Of a DNA stretch of 64,000 bases, positions 24,465 to 33,497 are shown piece by piece. The translations under genes and the position numbers were made by a program. The stretch's first letter is position 1; each line of letters opens with the position of its first letter. A model generated the notes under the pieces. That model was not told the origin of the DNA, ran no database searches, and saw only the letters and a list, made by a program, of their open reading frames with translations. Origin of the DNA: Streptomyces pseudovenezuelae (GTDB lineage: Bacteria; Actinomycetota; Actinomycetes; Streptomycetales; Streptomycetaceae); assembly GCF_029892565.1 (NCBI RefSeq), contig NZ_JARXVH010000018.1, forward strand, positions 1 to 64,000, given 5' to 3'.

Positions 24465-26819
24465 ATGAGTCCGTATCCAAGACGTCAGGTCCTCGGCACC
24501 GCGGCCGTCCTCGCCGCCTCGGCCGCCCTCCCGCTCACCACCGCGTCCGGGGCGGACGCGGCCGAGCAGGTCGACGACCGGTCCGGCGGACGGGACTGGG
24601 TCCCCGTCCCCGACGCGGTGCCCGTCCCGCTCGACTCCCTCTACGACAACGACGGCATCGACACCGCCTCCGCACGCGGCGGCGACTTCGACGGCTCGGG
24701 CTACACGTTCCCGGGCGAGGAACTCCCCGCGGGGCGGGTCGAGGTCGACGGCATCCCCTTCCTCTTCCCGGCCGCGGCGGCGGGCGCGAAGAACAACGTC
24801 GTCGCGCTCGGCCAGCGCGTCGAACTCCCCAAGGGCCGCTATCTCTCGGCCTCCTTCCTCACCGCCGGCAGCTACGGCAACGCCTCGGGACGGGCCACCG
24901 TGCATTACGCCGACGGCTCGACCACCACCGGCGGCCTCGGCGGCTCCGACTGGTACTCCGCGGGCGGTCCGCTCTCCGCGCCGTACCGCTACACGCCGGA
25001 CGGCAGCAAGGACGAGCACGCCGTCGGGATCGGCATCTCGGAGGTGTGGACCGACCCGCGGCGCGAGGCGGTCGCGATCACCCTGCCGGTCACCAATCCG
25101 GCCGAGGAGAACAAGACCTCCCTGCACGTCTTCGCCCTCTCCCTCCAACCGGTCGCCCAGGGACGGGCGTTGACCCTGCGCGACGCCCACTCCACGAACT
25201 CCCTGCTGGAGTCCAGCGGCGCCCAGAGCGTCGAGGCCACCGTCGTCAACGCGGGCACCGTCGCGATCCTGGCCGGCGACGAGGTGTCCGTGCGGGTGGA
25301 CGTGCCGGGTGCCCGCACCGTCGAACCCGCCCGGGTACGGCGCCTGGACCCGGGCGAACAGACGCGCGTGCGGGTCGGCATCCGCAACCGCACCGGTACG
25401 GCACCCGGCACCGAGCGGGACGGCACGGTGGCCGTACGCGGCCGAGGTGCCCAAGTCACCTCCAGGAAGGGCCCGTTGACCCTCGGCGTCGCCGACTACC
25501 AGCCCACCGAGACCTCCCTCTCCGGCCACCAGGCCCCGTACTGGTTCAACAAGGCCAAGTTCGGCATCTTCATTCACTGGGGCGTCTACTCGGTGCCCGC
25601 CTGGGCGCCGGTCGGTGTGCAGTACGCCGAGTGGTACTGGGACCAGATGCAGGACCCGACCAACCCCACCTACGCCCACCACCGGGACACCTACGGCGCG
25701 GACTTCGCCTACGACGACTTCATTCCGCGCTTCACCGCCGCGAAGTTCGACCCGCGTGCCTGGGTCGAGCTGTTCCGGGACGCGGGCGCCGAGTACCACG
25801 TGCTGACCTCCAAGCACCACGAGGGCTTCGCCCTGTGGGACACCAAGGTCTCCGACCGCAACGCGGTGAAGATGGGCCCGCGCCGTGACCTGGTCAAGGA
25901 GCTCTTCGAGGCGTCCAAGCGGTACACGCCCGAACTCCACCGCGGCCTCTACTTCTCGATGCCCGAGTGGTTCAACCCCGACAGCCCGTGGATGGGCCAC
26001 GCCCCGCGCAACCCGTACACGCTGGAGCCGCTGCCGTACACCGGCTACACCGCCGGCAAGGACTTCGTGCGGGACTACCAGGCCCCGCAGATGCTGGAGT
26101 TGATCAACGGCTACGACCCGGAGCTCATCTGGTGCGACATCGGCGGCGAGAACGACAGCCTCCACGTCCTCGCCGAGTACTTCAACCACGCCAAGAACCG
26201 GGCGCGTCCGACCGAGGTGACGGTCAACGACCGTTCGGGCATCGCCTTCCACGACTTCACGACGCCCGAGTACACGACGTACGAGAACACCGTCGTCGCC
26301 AAGTGGGAGTCCAGCCGCGGCCTGGACCCCCGCAGCTACGGCTACAACCAGGAGACCCCCGACTCCGCCTACATGACGACGGAGGAGGTCGTGCACGCCC
26401 TCGTCGACATCGTCTCCAAGAACGGCAACTTCCTGCTCGACATCGGCCCGCGCGCCGACGGCACCATCCCGGAGATCATGCAGACCCGGCTGCGGGAGAC
26501 CGGCCGCTGGCTGCGCGTCAACGGCGAGGCGATCCACGGGACGACCTACTGGTCGAGGATGGCGCAGCTCGGCGACGACCTGCGCTTCACCGTCCGCCCG
26601 GACAAGGCCTTCTACATCCACAGCCTGGCCGAGCCGGGCAGCAGGCTCACCGTCGAGGCCCCGGTGCCGATCCGGGCCCGCGACAAGGTGACGATGCTCG
26701 GCCACGACCGACCCCTGAACTGGACCGTGAGCAACGGCGCTCTGGTGATCGACGTCCCCGCGGCGGCCCGAAAAGCGGGCCGGCACGCGTGGGTCTTCAA
26801 AGTGGAGTGGCATGACTGA
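24465..26819 (+). CDS. secreted GH29 alpha-L-fucosidase with an N-terminal beta-sandwich
   Basis: The gene encodes a 784-residue exported enzyme. The leader MSPYPRRQVLGTAAVLAAS is twin-arginine-like. Residues ~45-340 form a beta-rich accessory region, probably carbohydrate binding (LDSLYDNDGIDT, YSAGGPLSAPYRY). The catalytic GH29 domain follows from FNKAKFGIFIHWGVYSVPAW, with LTSKHHEGFALWDTKVS and the nucleophile Asp558 in LIWCDIGGEND. It retains the family C-terminal beta domain. GH29 enzymes release alpha-linked L-fucose from glycans by a retaining mechanism. GGAG precedes the ATG at 24465; a TTG at 24453 is less likely. Its stop overlaps the GH20 start by 8 bases, so the two are translationally coupled. 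The operon sits behind the promoter/operator described at 24409-24450. Confidence 0.92.
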   Translation: MSPYPRRQVLGTAAVLAASAALPLTTASGADAAEQVDDRSGGRDWVPVPDAVPVPLDSLYDNDGIDTASARGGDFDGSGYTFPGEELPAGRVEVDGIPFLFPAAAAGAKNNVVALGQRVELPKGRYLSASFLTAGSYGNASGRATVHYADGSTTTGGLGGSDWYSAGGPLSAPYRYTPDGSKDEHAVGIGISEVWTDPRREAVAITLPVTNPAEENKTSLHVFALSLQPVAQGRALTLRDAHSTNSLLESSGAQSVEATVVNAGTVAILAGDEVSVRVDVPGARTVEPARVRRLDPGEQTRVRVGIRNRTGTAPGTERDGTVAVRGRGAQVTSRKGPLTLGVADYQPTETSLSGHQAPYWFNKAKFGIFIHWGVYSVPAWAPVGVQYAEWYWDQMQDPTNPTYAHHRDTYGADFAYDDFIPRFTAAKFDPRAWVELFRDAGAEYHVLTSKHHEGFALWDTKVSDRNAVKMGPRRDLVKELFEASKRYTPELHRGLYFSMPEWFNPDSPWMGHAPRNPYTLEPLPYTGYTAGKDFVRDYQAPQMLELINGYDPELIWCDIGGENDSLHVLAEYFNHAKNRARPTEVTVNDRSGIAFHDFTTPEYTTYENTVVAKWESSRGLDPRSYGYNQETPDSAYMTTEEVVHALVDIVSKNGNFLLDIGPRADGTIPEIMQTRLRETGRWLRVNGEAIHGTTYWSRMAQLGDDLRFTVRPDKAFYIHSLAEPGSRLTVEAPVPIRARDKVTMLGHDRPLNWTVSNGALVIDVPAAARKAGRHAWVFKVEWHD

Positions 26820-28668
26820 GCACAAGAAGAGACGATTCCGGCTCGCAGGTGTCATCGCGGCAGCGTTCGCGCTGCTCGTGGCACCTGTACCGGCCCTCGC
26901 GCAGTCGCAGTCGCAGTCGGCGGCGGCGCCTGTCACTGTGCCCGCGCTCACCAACTGGGCGCCGGAGTCCGGGAGCTACGTCTTCGGACGCGGCGCCCGG
27001 CTGGTCGCCTCCGGCGCCGCCGAGCGCCGGGTCGCCGACACCCTCGCCGACGACCTGCGGGCCTCGGGCCACGGCAGGGTGCCCGTCGTGGGCGGGGCGG
27101 CCCGCCCGGGTGACATCTCGATCGACGTCCGGCCGTCAAGTACCGAGCTGGGCAAGGAGGGCTACGAACTCCAGGCAGGGAAACGTCTGTCGGTGACCGG
27201 CGCCACCGAGACCGGCGCCTTCTACGGCACCCGCACGCTCCTCCAACTGCTGGCGCAGGGCGACCGGATCCCCGCCGGACGGACCGTCGACGTACCTCGC
27301 TACAAGGAGCGCGGCGTCGGCGTCTGCGCCTGCTACGTCCACATCTCGCTGCCCTGGCTGGAGAACCTCGTCCGCGAGATGGCGTACCACAAGCTCAACC
27401 AGCTGCTCCTCGAACTGAAGGTGAAGAGCGACGCCCACCCCGAGGCCAACACCTGGGGTTACTACACCAAGGACGAGATCCGCGGCCTGGTCGCCCTCGG
27501 CGACAAGTACCACGTCGAGATCATCCCGGAGATCAACTCCCCGGGCCACATGGACCCGTGGATCGAGAACCGCCCCGACCTCCAACTGACCGACTCCGAC
27601 GGCAACAAGCAGCCCGCCCGGCTCGACGTCACCCAGCAGGCCGCCTTCGACTACTACACCAGCCTGATGGACGAGTACGCCCAGGTCTTCACCTCGACGT
27701 CCTGGCACATGGGCGCCGACGAGTACATGCTCGGCTCCGACTTCGCCAAGTACCCGCAGATGCTGCGGTACGCCCAGGACAAGTACGGTGCGAACGCCAC
27801 CCCGCAGGACGCCTACGTCGACTTCGTCAACCGCGTCCACGACTACGCGGCGAGCAAGGGCGTACGGCTGCGCATCTGGAACGACGGCCTGACCGGGGCC
27901 AACACCGTGCCGGTCGCGGCCGGGACGACCGTCGAGCACTGGCTGAACGTGGCGGTCAAGCCGAGTGGGCTCATCGCGCAGGGCTATCAGGTGGAGAACG
28001 CCGCCTACTCCCTCTATCTCGTCCGCGGCGGCTTCCACAGTGACACCGAGTCGCTGTACGACCAGAGTTGGGACCCGCGCAGCTTCGAGGGCGAGAAGCT
28101 CACGTCCGGCAAGGGCATCACCGGCGCGAAGATCAGCCTCTGGCCGGACAACGGCCGCGGCGAGACCGAGAACGAGGTCGCCGTCGAACTCTGGCCCGCC
28201 CTCGACCACATCGCCCAGGCCACCTGGGGCGACCCGCACCCGGACGCCACCTATGCCGAGTTCGCCGCACGCGGCACCGCGGTGGGACACGCACCGGGCT
28301 GGCGGGACCTCACCAAGGTGCCGGTGGCCGACGGGACTTACACCTTCAGGGCGTCCGGTGCTTCCTTCGATGCCGAGGTGCGGCGCACCGCCGACGGTTA
28401 CGCGACCCTGCGGACGGCCGACGGCTGTCTCGAAGTCCGCGGCGGCAAGCTCACGCTCAACGTGCCGCTGCAGCCCGGGGCCGAGGCGACCCGGGAGACC
28501 TGCGACGACCAGAACACCTTGCAGCGCTGGGAGGTGGAGCGCGTGGCGGGCGGCTACCGGCTCGTCAACGCCATCACGCGGATGGCCGTGAGCCCCGTGG
28601 ACGGCCGGCTCGTGCAGTACCCGGTCGACCAACACCCGCCCGCCGTCTGGCGGCTGACCGCCCACTGA
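26812..28668 (+). CDS. secreted GH20 beta-N-acetylhexosaminidase
   Basis: The gene encodes a 618-residue exported enzyme that removes terminal beta-GlcNAc or beta-GalNAc using the substrate acetamido group as nucleophile. A Sec signal peptide ends near ALAQSQS. The GH20 N-terminal alpha/beta domain is visible at about residues 45-165 (GYELQAGKRLSVTGATETGA). The TIM barrel shows EIIPEINSPGHMDPW and the catalytic pair Asp303-Glu304 in WHMGADEYM. A C-terminal domain of ~120 residues (WEVERVAGGYRLVNAITRM, ending in a QPxxWxL-like tail) resembles a ricin-type or similar sugar-binding fold. The ATG lies inside the stop of the upstream fucosidase gene. Catalysing HexNAc removal next to two fucosidases fits trimming of fucosylated antennae or N-glycan cores. 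Confidence 0.92.
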   Translation: MTEHKKRRFRLAGVIAAAFALLVAPVPALAQSQSQSAAAPVTVPALTNWAPESGSYVFGRGARLVASGAAERRVADTLADDLRASGHGRVPVVGGAARPGDISIDVRPSSTELGKEGYELQAGKRLSVTGATETGAFYGTRTLLQLLAQGDRIPAGRTVDVPRYKERGVGVCACYVHISLPWLENLVREMAYHKLNQLLLELKVKSDAHPEANTWGYYTKDEIRGLVALGDKYHVEIIPEINSPGHMDPWIENRPDLQLTDSDGNKQPARLDVTQQAAFDYYTSLMDEYAQVFTSTSWHMGADEYMLGSDFAKYPQMLRYAQDKYGANATPQDAYVDFVNRVHDYAASKGVRLRIWNDGLTGANTVPVAAGTTVEHWLNVAVKPSGLIAQGYQVENAAYSLYLVRGGFHSDTESLYDQSWDPRSFEGEKLTSGKGITGAKISLWPDNGRGETENEVAVELWPALDHIAQATWGDPHPDATYAEFAARGTAVGHAPGWRDLTKVPVADGTYTFRASGASFDAEVRRTADGYATLRTADGCLEVRGGKLTLNVPLQPGAEATRETCDDQNTLQRWEVERVAGGYRLVNAITRMAVSPVDGRLVQYPVDQHPPAVWRLTAH

Positions 28669-28687
28669 TCGAAGGAGCACGATCCGC

Positions 28688-30223
28688 ATGGCCGTCTCCA
28701 GACGCCTCTTCGTCACCGCCGCCGGCGCGCTCGCCGTGACCGGCATCCCCCTCCCCGCCGCCCACGCGGCCGGGGACGACTCCCGCTCCCGCATCCCCGT
28801 CTCACCGGACGACACCGAGGCCGAACTGGTCCGCAAGGCCTCCCAAGTCCGGCCCACCGCACGGCAGATCGCCTGGCAGGGCCTGGAGCGCACCGCGTTC
28901 CTGCACTTCGGAGTGAACACCTTCACCGGCCTGGAATGGGGCACCGGAGACGAGGACCCCGACGTCTTCCAGCCGACCGGCCTCGACACCGACCAGTGGG
29001 CCAGGGCCCTGCGCGACGGCGGCTTCAAGCTCGCCATCCTCACCGTCAAGCACCACGACGGCTTCGTCCTCTATCCCTCCCGCTACACCGACCACACCGT
29101 GGCGTCGAGCAGTTGGCAGGACGGCCACGGCGACGTCCTGCGCTCGTTCGCCGACTCCATGCGGCGGCACGGCCTCAAGGTCGGCGTCTACATCTCGCCC
29201 GCCGACGAGAACCAGTACCTGCACGGCGTCTACGCCAACGGCAGCGCCCGCACCGAGCGGACCGTCCCGACCCTGGTCGACGGGGACGACCGCACCCCGG
29301 CACGCTTCTACACCCTCCAAGCGACCGACTACGGCGCCCATATGCTCAACACGCTCTACGAGGTGCTCACCGAGTACGGCCAGGTCGACGAGGTGTGGTT
29401 CGACGGCGCCCAGGGCCACATCCCGCCGGAGAAGGTGGAGAGCTACGACTGGGACAGCTGGTACGCCCTGGTGCGCACGCTCGCCCCGGACGCGGCGATC
29501 GCCGTGACCGGCCCCGACCTGCGCTGGGTCGGCAACGAAGGCGGGCTGGCGCGCGAGGACGAGTGGAGCGTCATCCCGGTCAAGGAGAACCAGTACGGGC
29601 GCACCGACTGGGCGTTGTCGTACGACACCCCCGACGAGGGCAGCAGGGACGCGCTCGTGCAGGCCCAGCCGAAGACGGACTACCTCCAGTGGTGGCCCGC
29701 CGAGTGCGATGTGTCCATCCGGGACGGCTGGTTCTACCATCCCGATCAACAGCCCAAGTCCGTCGACGAGTTGACGGACATCTACTTCCGCTCAGTCGGC
29801 CGCAACTCGGTCCTCCTGCTCAACATCCCGCCGGACACGGACGGCCGGCTGCCCGCGCCCGACGTGGTGCGGCTGCGGGAGTTCCGCGAACGGGTGGACC
29901 GGGAACTGCCGGCGGACCTGGCCCGCGGGGCCCGGACGGTCACCGCGCCCGGCCGGGTCACCGTCGACCTCGGCAGGGAACGGGAGGTCGACCGCATCAA
30001 GCTGGCCGAGGACATCGGCAGGGGCCAACAGGTCGAGAGCTTCGTCGTCGAGGCGTACCGCGACGGGGCCTGGGCCGAGGCGGCCCGGGCCGGAACGATC
30101 GGCGCGAGCCGCATCCTGCTGCTGCCGACGCCCGTGCGGGCCCGTCGGTGGCGCGTGCGGGTCACACAGTCCCGGAGTGCGGTGCGGATCGCGGAGTTCG
30201 GTCTGTACCGGTCACGGCAGTGA
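28688..30223 (+). CDS. secreted GH29 alpha-L-fucosidase with a C-terminal discoidin-like domain
   Basis: The gene encodes a 511-residue exported enzyme with a twin-arginine-like leader (AVSRRLFVTAAG). The catalytic domain begins at QGLERTAFLHFGVNTFTGLEWG, shows LTVKHHDGFVLYPSRYT, and has its nucleophile at Asp239 in VWFDGAQGH. Residues ~395-511 form a F5/8-type-C-like beta domain (VTVDLGREREVDRIKLAEDI, ending in RIAEFGLY). The arrangement resembles GH29 subfamily enzymes active on substituted fucosides such as Lewis-type alpha-1,3/1,4 linkages, but specificity is not readable from sequence. AAGGAG lies about 10 bases before the ATG. It is the third gene of the GH29-GH20-GH29 operon and is quite different in sequence from the first fucosidase, so they probably attack different fucose linkages. 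Confidence 0.92.
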   Translation: MAVSRRLFVTAAGALAVTGIPLPAAHAAGDDSRSRIPVSPDDTEAELVRKASQVRPTARQIAWQGLERTAFLHFGVNTFTGLEWGTGDEDPDVFQPTGLDTDQWARALRDGGFKLAILTVKHHDGFVLYPSRYTDHTVASSSWQDGHGDVLRSFADSMRRHGLKVGVYISPADENQYLHGVYANGSARTERTVPTLVDGDDRTPARFYTLQATDYGAHMLNTLYEVLTEYGQVDEVWFDGAQGHIPPEKVESYDWDSWYALVRTLAPDAAIAVTGPDLRWVGNEGGLAREDEWSVIPVKENQYGRTDWALSYDTPDEGSRDALVQAQPKTDYLQWWPAECDVSIRDGWFYHPDQQPKSVDELTDIYFRSVGRNSVLLLNIPPDTDGRLPAPDVVRLREFRERVDRELPADLARGARTVTAPGRVTVDLGREREVDRIKLAEDIGRGQQVESFVVEAYRDGAWAEAARAGTIGASRILLLPTPVRARRWRVRVTQSRSAVRIAEFGLYRSRQ

Positions 30224-30241
30224 GAGAGGTGGGCCCGGGGA

Positions 30242-31147
30242 TCAGCTGTCCCTGAGGACCTGCTCCAGGAAGGCGACCGAGTCGGCGGCCGGCGTGGCCA
30301 CCAGGCTGAGGCGGTCCATGACGGAGAGGTAGTGGTCGACCTCCTCGGGCTTGTCGACGTAGAGCGCGCTGGAGAGCTGTTCGAGATAGACGACGTCCGG
30401 CAGGTCGGGGACCGGGAAGCGCAGGATGGTGACCGGGCCGCCGGCCGCCGCGTGCCCGCCGACGTGGAAGGGCAGCACCTGAAGCGTGACGTTCGGCAGG
30501 GCGGCCGTCTCGATGAGGTGCGCCAGTTGGTCGCGCATCACGTCCCGGCCGCCGAGCGGACGCCGCAGTGCCGCCTCGTCGACCACGACCCACAGGCGGG
30601 GCGCGTCGGGCGCGGTGAGCAACGCCTGGCGGGTCATGCGCAGTTCGACGCGCCGCTGCACCGACTCCGGGGCGGCGATGGGGTGGCCGAGCCGGACGAC
30701 GGCCTCGGCGTAGGCGCGCGTCTGCAACAGGCCGGGGACGAACTGGACTTCATAGGTACGGATGAGGGAGGCGGCCTCCTCCAGCCCCAGGTGCTGCTCG
30801 AACCAGCTCGGGAAGGCGTCGCCGTAGGCCCGCCACCAGCCGGGCTCGTTGGCCCGCCGCACCGAGTCCAGGTACTCCTGGCGTACGTCCGCCTCCTGGA
30901 CGCCGTAGAGCGTCAACAGGTCGGCGATGTCACGGGCCTTGAAGCCGACGCGGCCGAGCTCCATGCGGCACAGCTTGGCGTCGGAGGCGCGTATCGACGC
31001 GGCGGCCGTGTCGCGGGTGATGCCGAGGGACTCGCGCAGTCGGCGCAGTCGGGTGCCCAGCATGATGCGCTGCACGGTCGGGCCGCCGCGCTGGAGGTTG
31101 AGCACCTCGGAACCCGAGGGAGCCAGTTCCGGTTGAGCTGCAGTCAT
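30242..31147 (-). CDS. XRE-family regulator with DUF5753 domain
   Basis: A DNA-binding protein of 301 residues. An N-terminal helix-turn-helix (about residues 30-85, LRRLRESLGITRDTAAASIR) is followed by the DUF5753 ligand/partner domain (FVPGLLQTRAYAEAVVR, VVVDEAALRRPLGG, TLQVLPFHVGGHAA). Streptomyces have many such genes, typically paired with a DUF397 protein and an anti-sigma-like ATPase; all three are present here. They act in development and antibiotic control, sometimes like toxin-antitoxin pairs. The ATG at 31147 is preferred over GTG at 31153 because GAGGGG is then properly spaced. The DUF397 gene lies upstream on the same strand. Confidence 0.9.
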   Translation of the reverse strand: MTAAQPELAPSGSEVLNLQRGGPTVQRIMLGTRLRRLRESLGITRDTAAASIRASDAKLCRMELGRVGFKARDIADLLTLYGVQEADVRQEYLDSVRRANEPGWWRAYGDAFPSWFEQHLGLEEAASLIRTYEVQFVPGLLQTRAYAEAVVRLGHPIAAPESVQRRVELRMTRQALLTAPDAPRLWVVVDEAALRRPLGGRDVMRDQLAHLIETAALPNVTLQVLPFHVGGHAAAGGPVTILRFPVPDLPDVVYLEQLSSALYVDKPEEVDHYLSVMDRLSLVATPAADSVAFLEQVLRDS

Positions 31148-31347
31148 GTCCACCCCTCGGCCGCCGCACCGGCTCCGTAACCCTGAATGTTCCCGCGTTC
31201 CAGACCTCGGAACGTCTCCGGAACCAGAGATTCTGGGGCCTCAACCAAGGAGCGTAGCACCGAGACGTCGATCCACCGCAGGGAGTGATGGGGCCGGAAG
31301 GCGGCCGGAGTCCGGCGCCTTCCGGCCATCCGCGGGTGTGCCCGACC

Positions 31348-31590
31348 TCAACGACCGGGGAGTAGGCCGTCGAAGTCGCCGTCCTTCACACCGCGGACGA
31401 AGGCGGTGATCTCGGCGCTGGTGTAGACGAGCGCCGGACCTTCCGGGTGGCGCGAGTTGCGTACGGCGACGCTGCCGTCCGGAAGGGCGGCGAGTTCCAC
31501 ACAGTTGCCCTCGGGGTTGCTGTGCCGGCTCTTGCGCCAGAGGGCGCCGCCCAGTTGGGTCGCCGGCATGCCGTTCGTCAAGTGCTGCAT
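31348..31590 (-). CDS. DUF397 domain protein
   Basis: The gene encodes an 80-residue protein made almost entirely of one DUF397 domain: ALWRKSRHSNPEGNCVELA, then VAVRNSRHPEGPALVYTSAE and ITAFVRGVKDGDFDGL. DUF397 proteins are partners of the XRE/DUF5753 regulators; a paired gene lies downstream at 30242-31147. The ATG at 31590 is chosen because the product then matches family length and GGGAG lies upstream. The frame stays open to 31833, but that part covers the TGCAATTGCA repeat region and has no family similarity. The promoter region contains those repeats, consistent with autoregulation. Confidence 0.88.
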   Translation of the reverse strand: MQHLTNGMPATQLGGALWRKSRHSNPEGNCVELAALPDGSVAVRNSRHPEGPALVYTSAEITAFVRGVKDGDFDGLLPGR

Positions 31591-31609
31591 CTGACGCGTC
31601 ACTCCCACA

Positions 31610-31641
31610 AAGATCGTCTGCAATTGCATCTTCAATTGCAT
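31610..31641. promoter_or_regulatory. TGCAATTGCA repeat block 1 (DUF397 side)
   Basis: The 19-base string aagatcgtctgcaattgca (31610-31628) contains the perfect palindrome TGCAATTGCA (31619-31628), and a second CAATTGCAT follows at 31633-31641, 12 bases on. The block is 20 bases upstream of the DUF397 start. Its direct copy lies at 31687. Confidence 0.7.
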
Positions 31642-31686
31642 CCATGGGTGGTGAGCGTGACGATAGCCCTCGGGCAGACCCCTCGC

Positions 31687-31729
31687 AAGATCGTCTGCAA
31701 TTGCAGCGGTAATTGCCGATGCACTTGCG
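31687..31729. promoter_or_regulatory. TGCAATTGCA repeat block 2 (ATPase side)
   Basis: A second exact copy of the 19-base string (31687-31705, palindrome 31696-31705) is followed by degenerate half-sites AATTGC (31711-31716) and GCACTTGCG (31721-31729). It lies 77 bases from block 1, between the divergent DUF397 and ATP-binding genes. The likely binder is the XRE-family regulator. Confidence 0.7.
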
Positions 31730-31811
31730 TTCGACCGGGAAGGCGGAGCACCATACTCCGCAAGGCGTAGCGCGCGTAGTTGTTCTCTCCGCAGGGGTAC
31801 CAGGGGTCGCG

Positions 31812-32360
31812 ATGTCCGCAGAGCAAGTCGCACGACCGGTCAACTCCTTGCGGGTCGAGGCGACTTGGGAGTGGCTGTGTCGCGCAGTGGACGACCTGGG
31901 CCGACCGGAGCCCGGCGAGAGTCTCACGCTCGCCCCCGCGGCCGGAGATCCCCGCGGACCGGCTCTCTGTTCCGTCCTCGTCGTGCCGCCGGTGACCCAA
32001 TCCGCCCGTGTCGCCAGGGCGTTCACCTGGGCGGCACTCGACGGCCGGATCGCGGACGAGCGCATCGAGGACATGGCGGTCACCGTGTCTGAACTGCTGA
32101 GCAACGCCCTGCGCTACGGACAGCCGCGCGACGCCCGGACGCCCCTGGAGCCGTCACTGTGGCTCGCCCTGTGGGACCGGTGGTCGTACGCGGTGTGCGG
32201 GGTCACCGACGAGAGCGAGCGGATCCCAGTCGAAGGGCATCCCGACGAACTCGCCGAGTCCGGGCGCGGGTTGCAGGTCGTCTCGGCGCTCAGCGACTCA
32301 TGGGGCTGGAACCTGCGGGCCGCCGGCGGGAAGACGGTCTGGGCGCTGTTCCGGCTCTGA
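31812..32360 (+). CDS. HATPase_c anti-sigma-factor-like ATP-binding protein
   Basis: The gene encodes a 182-residue protein with a GHKL/HATPase fold. The N-box region is MAVTVSELLSNALRYG (Glu and Asn as in SpoIIAB/RsbW-type kinases). The G1/G2 elements appear as GVTDESERIP and AESGRGLQVVSALSDSWGW, and the tail GKTVWALFRL is typical. Streptomyces have many of these as small regulators next to XRE/DUF397 genes. They are thought to act as anti-sigma or anti-anti-sigma kinases, although most are uncharacterised. The ATG at 31812 with AGGGG upstream gives the usual length; in-frame codons back to 31713 lie in the repeat region. It is divergent from DUF397 and convergent with the methyltransferase. 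Confidence 0.85.
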   Translation: MSAEQVARPVNSLRVEATWEWLCRAVDDLGRPEPGESLTLAPAAGDPRGPALCSVLVVPPVTQSARVARAFTWAALDGRIADERIEDMAVTVSELLSNALRYGQPRDARTPLEPSLWLALWDRWSYAVCGVTDESERIPVEGHPDELAESGRGLQVVSALSDSWGWNLRAAGGKTVWALFRL

Positions 32361-32399
32361 CGTGGGGGGATCCGGTCTCTCCGTCGACGCCCACGCAGC

Positions 32400-32446
32400 G
32401 GGCCCCAGTGGACCGCCCGCGTCGAACGGCTGGTCCACAGGGGCCC
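32400..32446. terminator. long hairpin between convergent genes
   Basis: GGGCCCCAGTGGACC (32400-32414) pairs with GGTCCACAGGGGCCC (32432-32446) at 14 of 15 positions across a 17-base loop. It lies between the ends of the ATP-binding gene and the methyltransferase gene and could terminate both. Confidence 0.8.
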
Positions 32447-32456
32447 GTTGGAAGTC

Positions 32457-33260
32457 TCAGACCTTGCGGCCGATGCCGCAGATCGCGTCCACGTCGGAGG
32501 GATCGCGGCCCACATCGACCGGTTCCGGGTGCCACTGCGAGGTCGGGACGATGCCGGGCTCCATGGCCTCCAGGCCGTCGAAGTACGCGGCGATCCGCTC
32601 CTGACCGCGCAGATGGTAGGAGCTGGCGGAGTTCGCGTTGTAGACCGAAATCGCCTGGTTGAGCGCCTCGTTGGTGTCCGTGCCGTCGCTCAGGGCGAGA
32701 TAGCTGCCCGGCGGGAGGGCATCGAGGAAGCGCGCCACGAGGGCGGCGGGCTCGTCGGAGTCCGGGATCTGGCCGAGGATGCCCAGCATAGTCAGCGCGA
32801 TCGGCTTGCTGAAGTCCAGGGTCTTCGCGGCCTCTTCGAGGATCGTCTCCGGATCGCGCACATCGGCGTCCAGGTAGGCGCAGGCGCCTTCCGGGGTGCT
32901 GGTGAGCAGCGCCTGGGCGTGCACCAGGACCAACGGGTCGTTGTCGACGTAGACGATCCGGCTCTCGGGGGCGATCCGCTGCGCGACCTCGTGGGTGTTG
33001 TCCACGGTGGGCAGACCGGTGCCGATGTCCAGGAACTGCCGTACGCCCGCCTCGGCGGCGAGGTAGCGCACGGCCCGGACGAGGAAGCGGCGCTGGAGCC
33101 GGGCGAGCAGCGCTATGTCCGGGAACATCTGCAGGATCATCTCGCCGGCCTCGCGGTCGGCGGCGTAGTTGTCCTTGCCGCCCAGCAGGAAGTTCCACAC
33201 ACGGGCGGAGTGCGGACGGTCGAGCTGGAGCCGGTCGGCCAACGGGTCTTCGGAGGTCAT
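32457..33260 (-). CDS. SAM-dependent methyltransferase of the DUF574 (Methyltransf_19) family
   Basis: This protein of 267 residues belongs to an actinobacteria-specific family. It begins with RLQLDRPHSARVWNFLLGGKDNYAADREA and carries the SAM loop FLDIGTGLPTVDNTHEVAQ, then IVYVDNDPLVLVHAQALL. The C-terminal DGLEAMEPGIVPTSQWHPE is diagnostic. These enzymes are very numerous in Streptomyces and their substrates are largely unknown; some are clustered with regulators. The start at 33260 gives the conserved family N terminus although no strong ribosome binding site precedes it; the frame remains open to 33422 without family similarity. It is divergent from the aldo/keto reductase. Confidence 0.9.
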   Translation of the reverse strand: MTSEDPLADRLQLDRPHSARVWNFLLGGKDNYAADREAGEMILQMFPDIALLARLQRRFLVRAVRYLAAEAGVRQFLDIGTGLPTVDNTHEVAQRIAPESRIVYVDNDPLVLVHAQALLTSTPEGACAYLDADVRDPETILEEAAKTLDFSKPIALTMLGILGQIPDSDEPAALVARFLDALPPGSYLALSDGTDTNEALNQAISVYNANSASSYHLRGQERIAAYFDGLEAMEPGIVPTSQWHPEPVDVGRDPSDVDAICGIGRKV

Positions 33261-33497
33261 GGGCAAAGCGTCACATGAAGTACGCGGTGGTGTCCGGCGA
33301 TTGACGTTCACAACGGCGGTCAGGAGGGGTGGAACGGGTGCCGGCTCTCCTGCGGGTGTCCTTGTGGCCGTCTCGACAGTTCTAGAGGATCGTGCAAGAG
33401 GTCGAGGGGATCGCACTAACAACTGTGCTGCTCAGGCTGGTTTGCTCGAAGAGTCCCTTCCCGCCGCACCACGGCGCAAGACTCTGAGGAGCATTCC

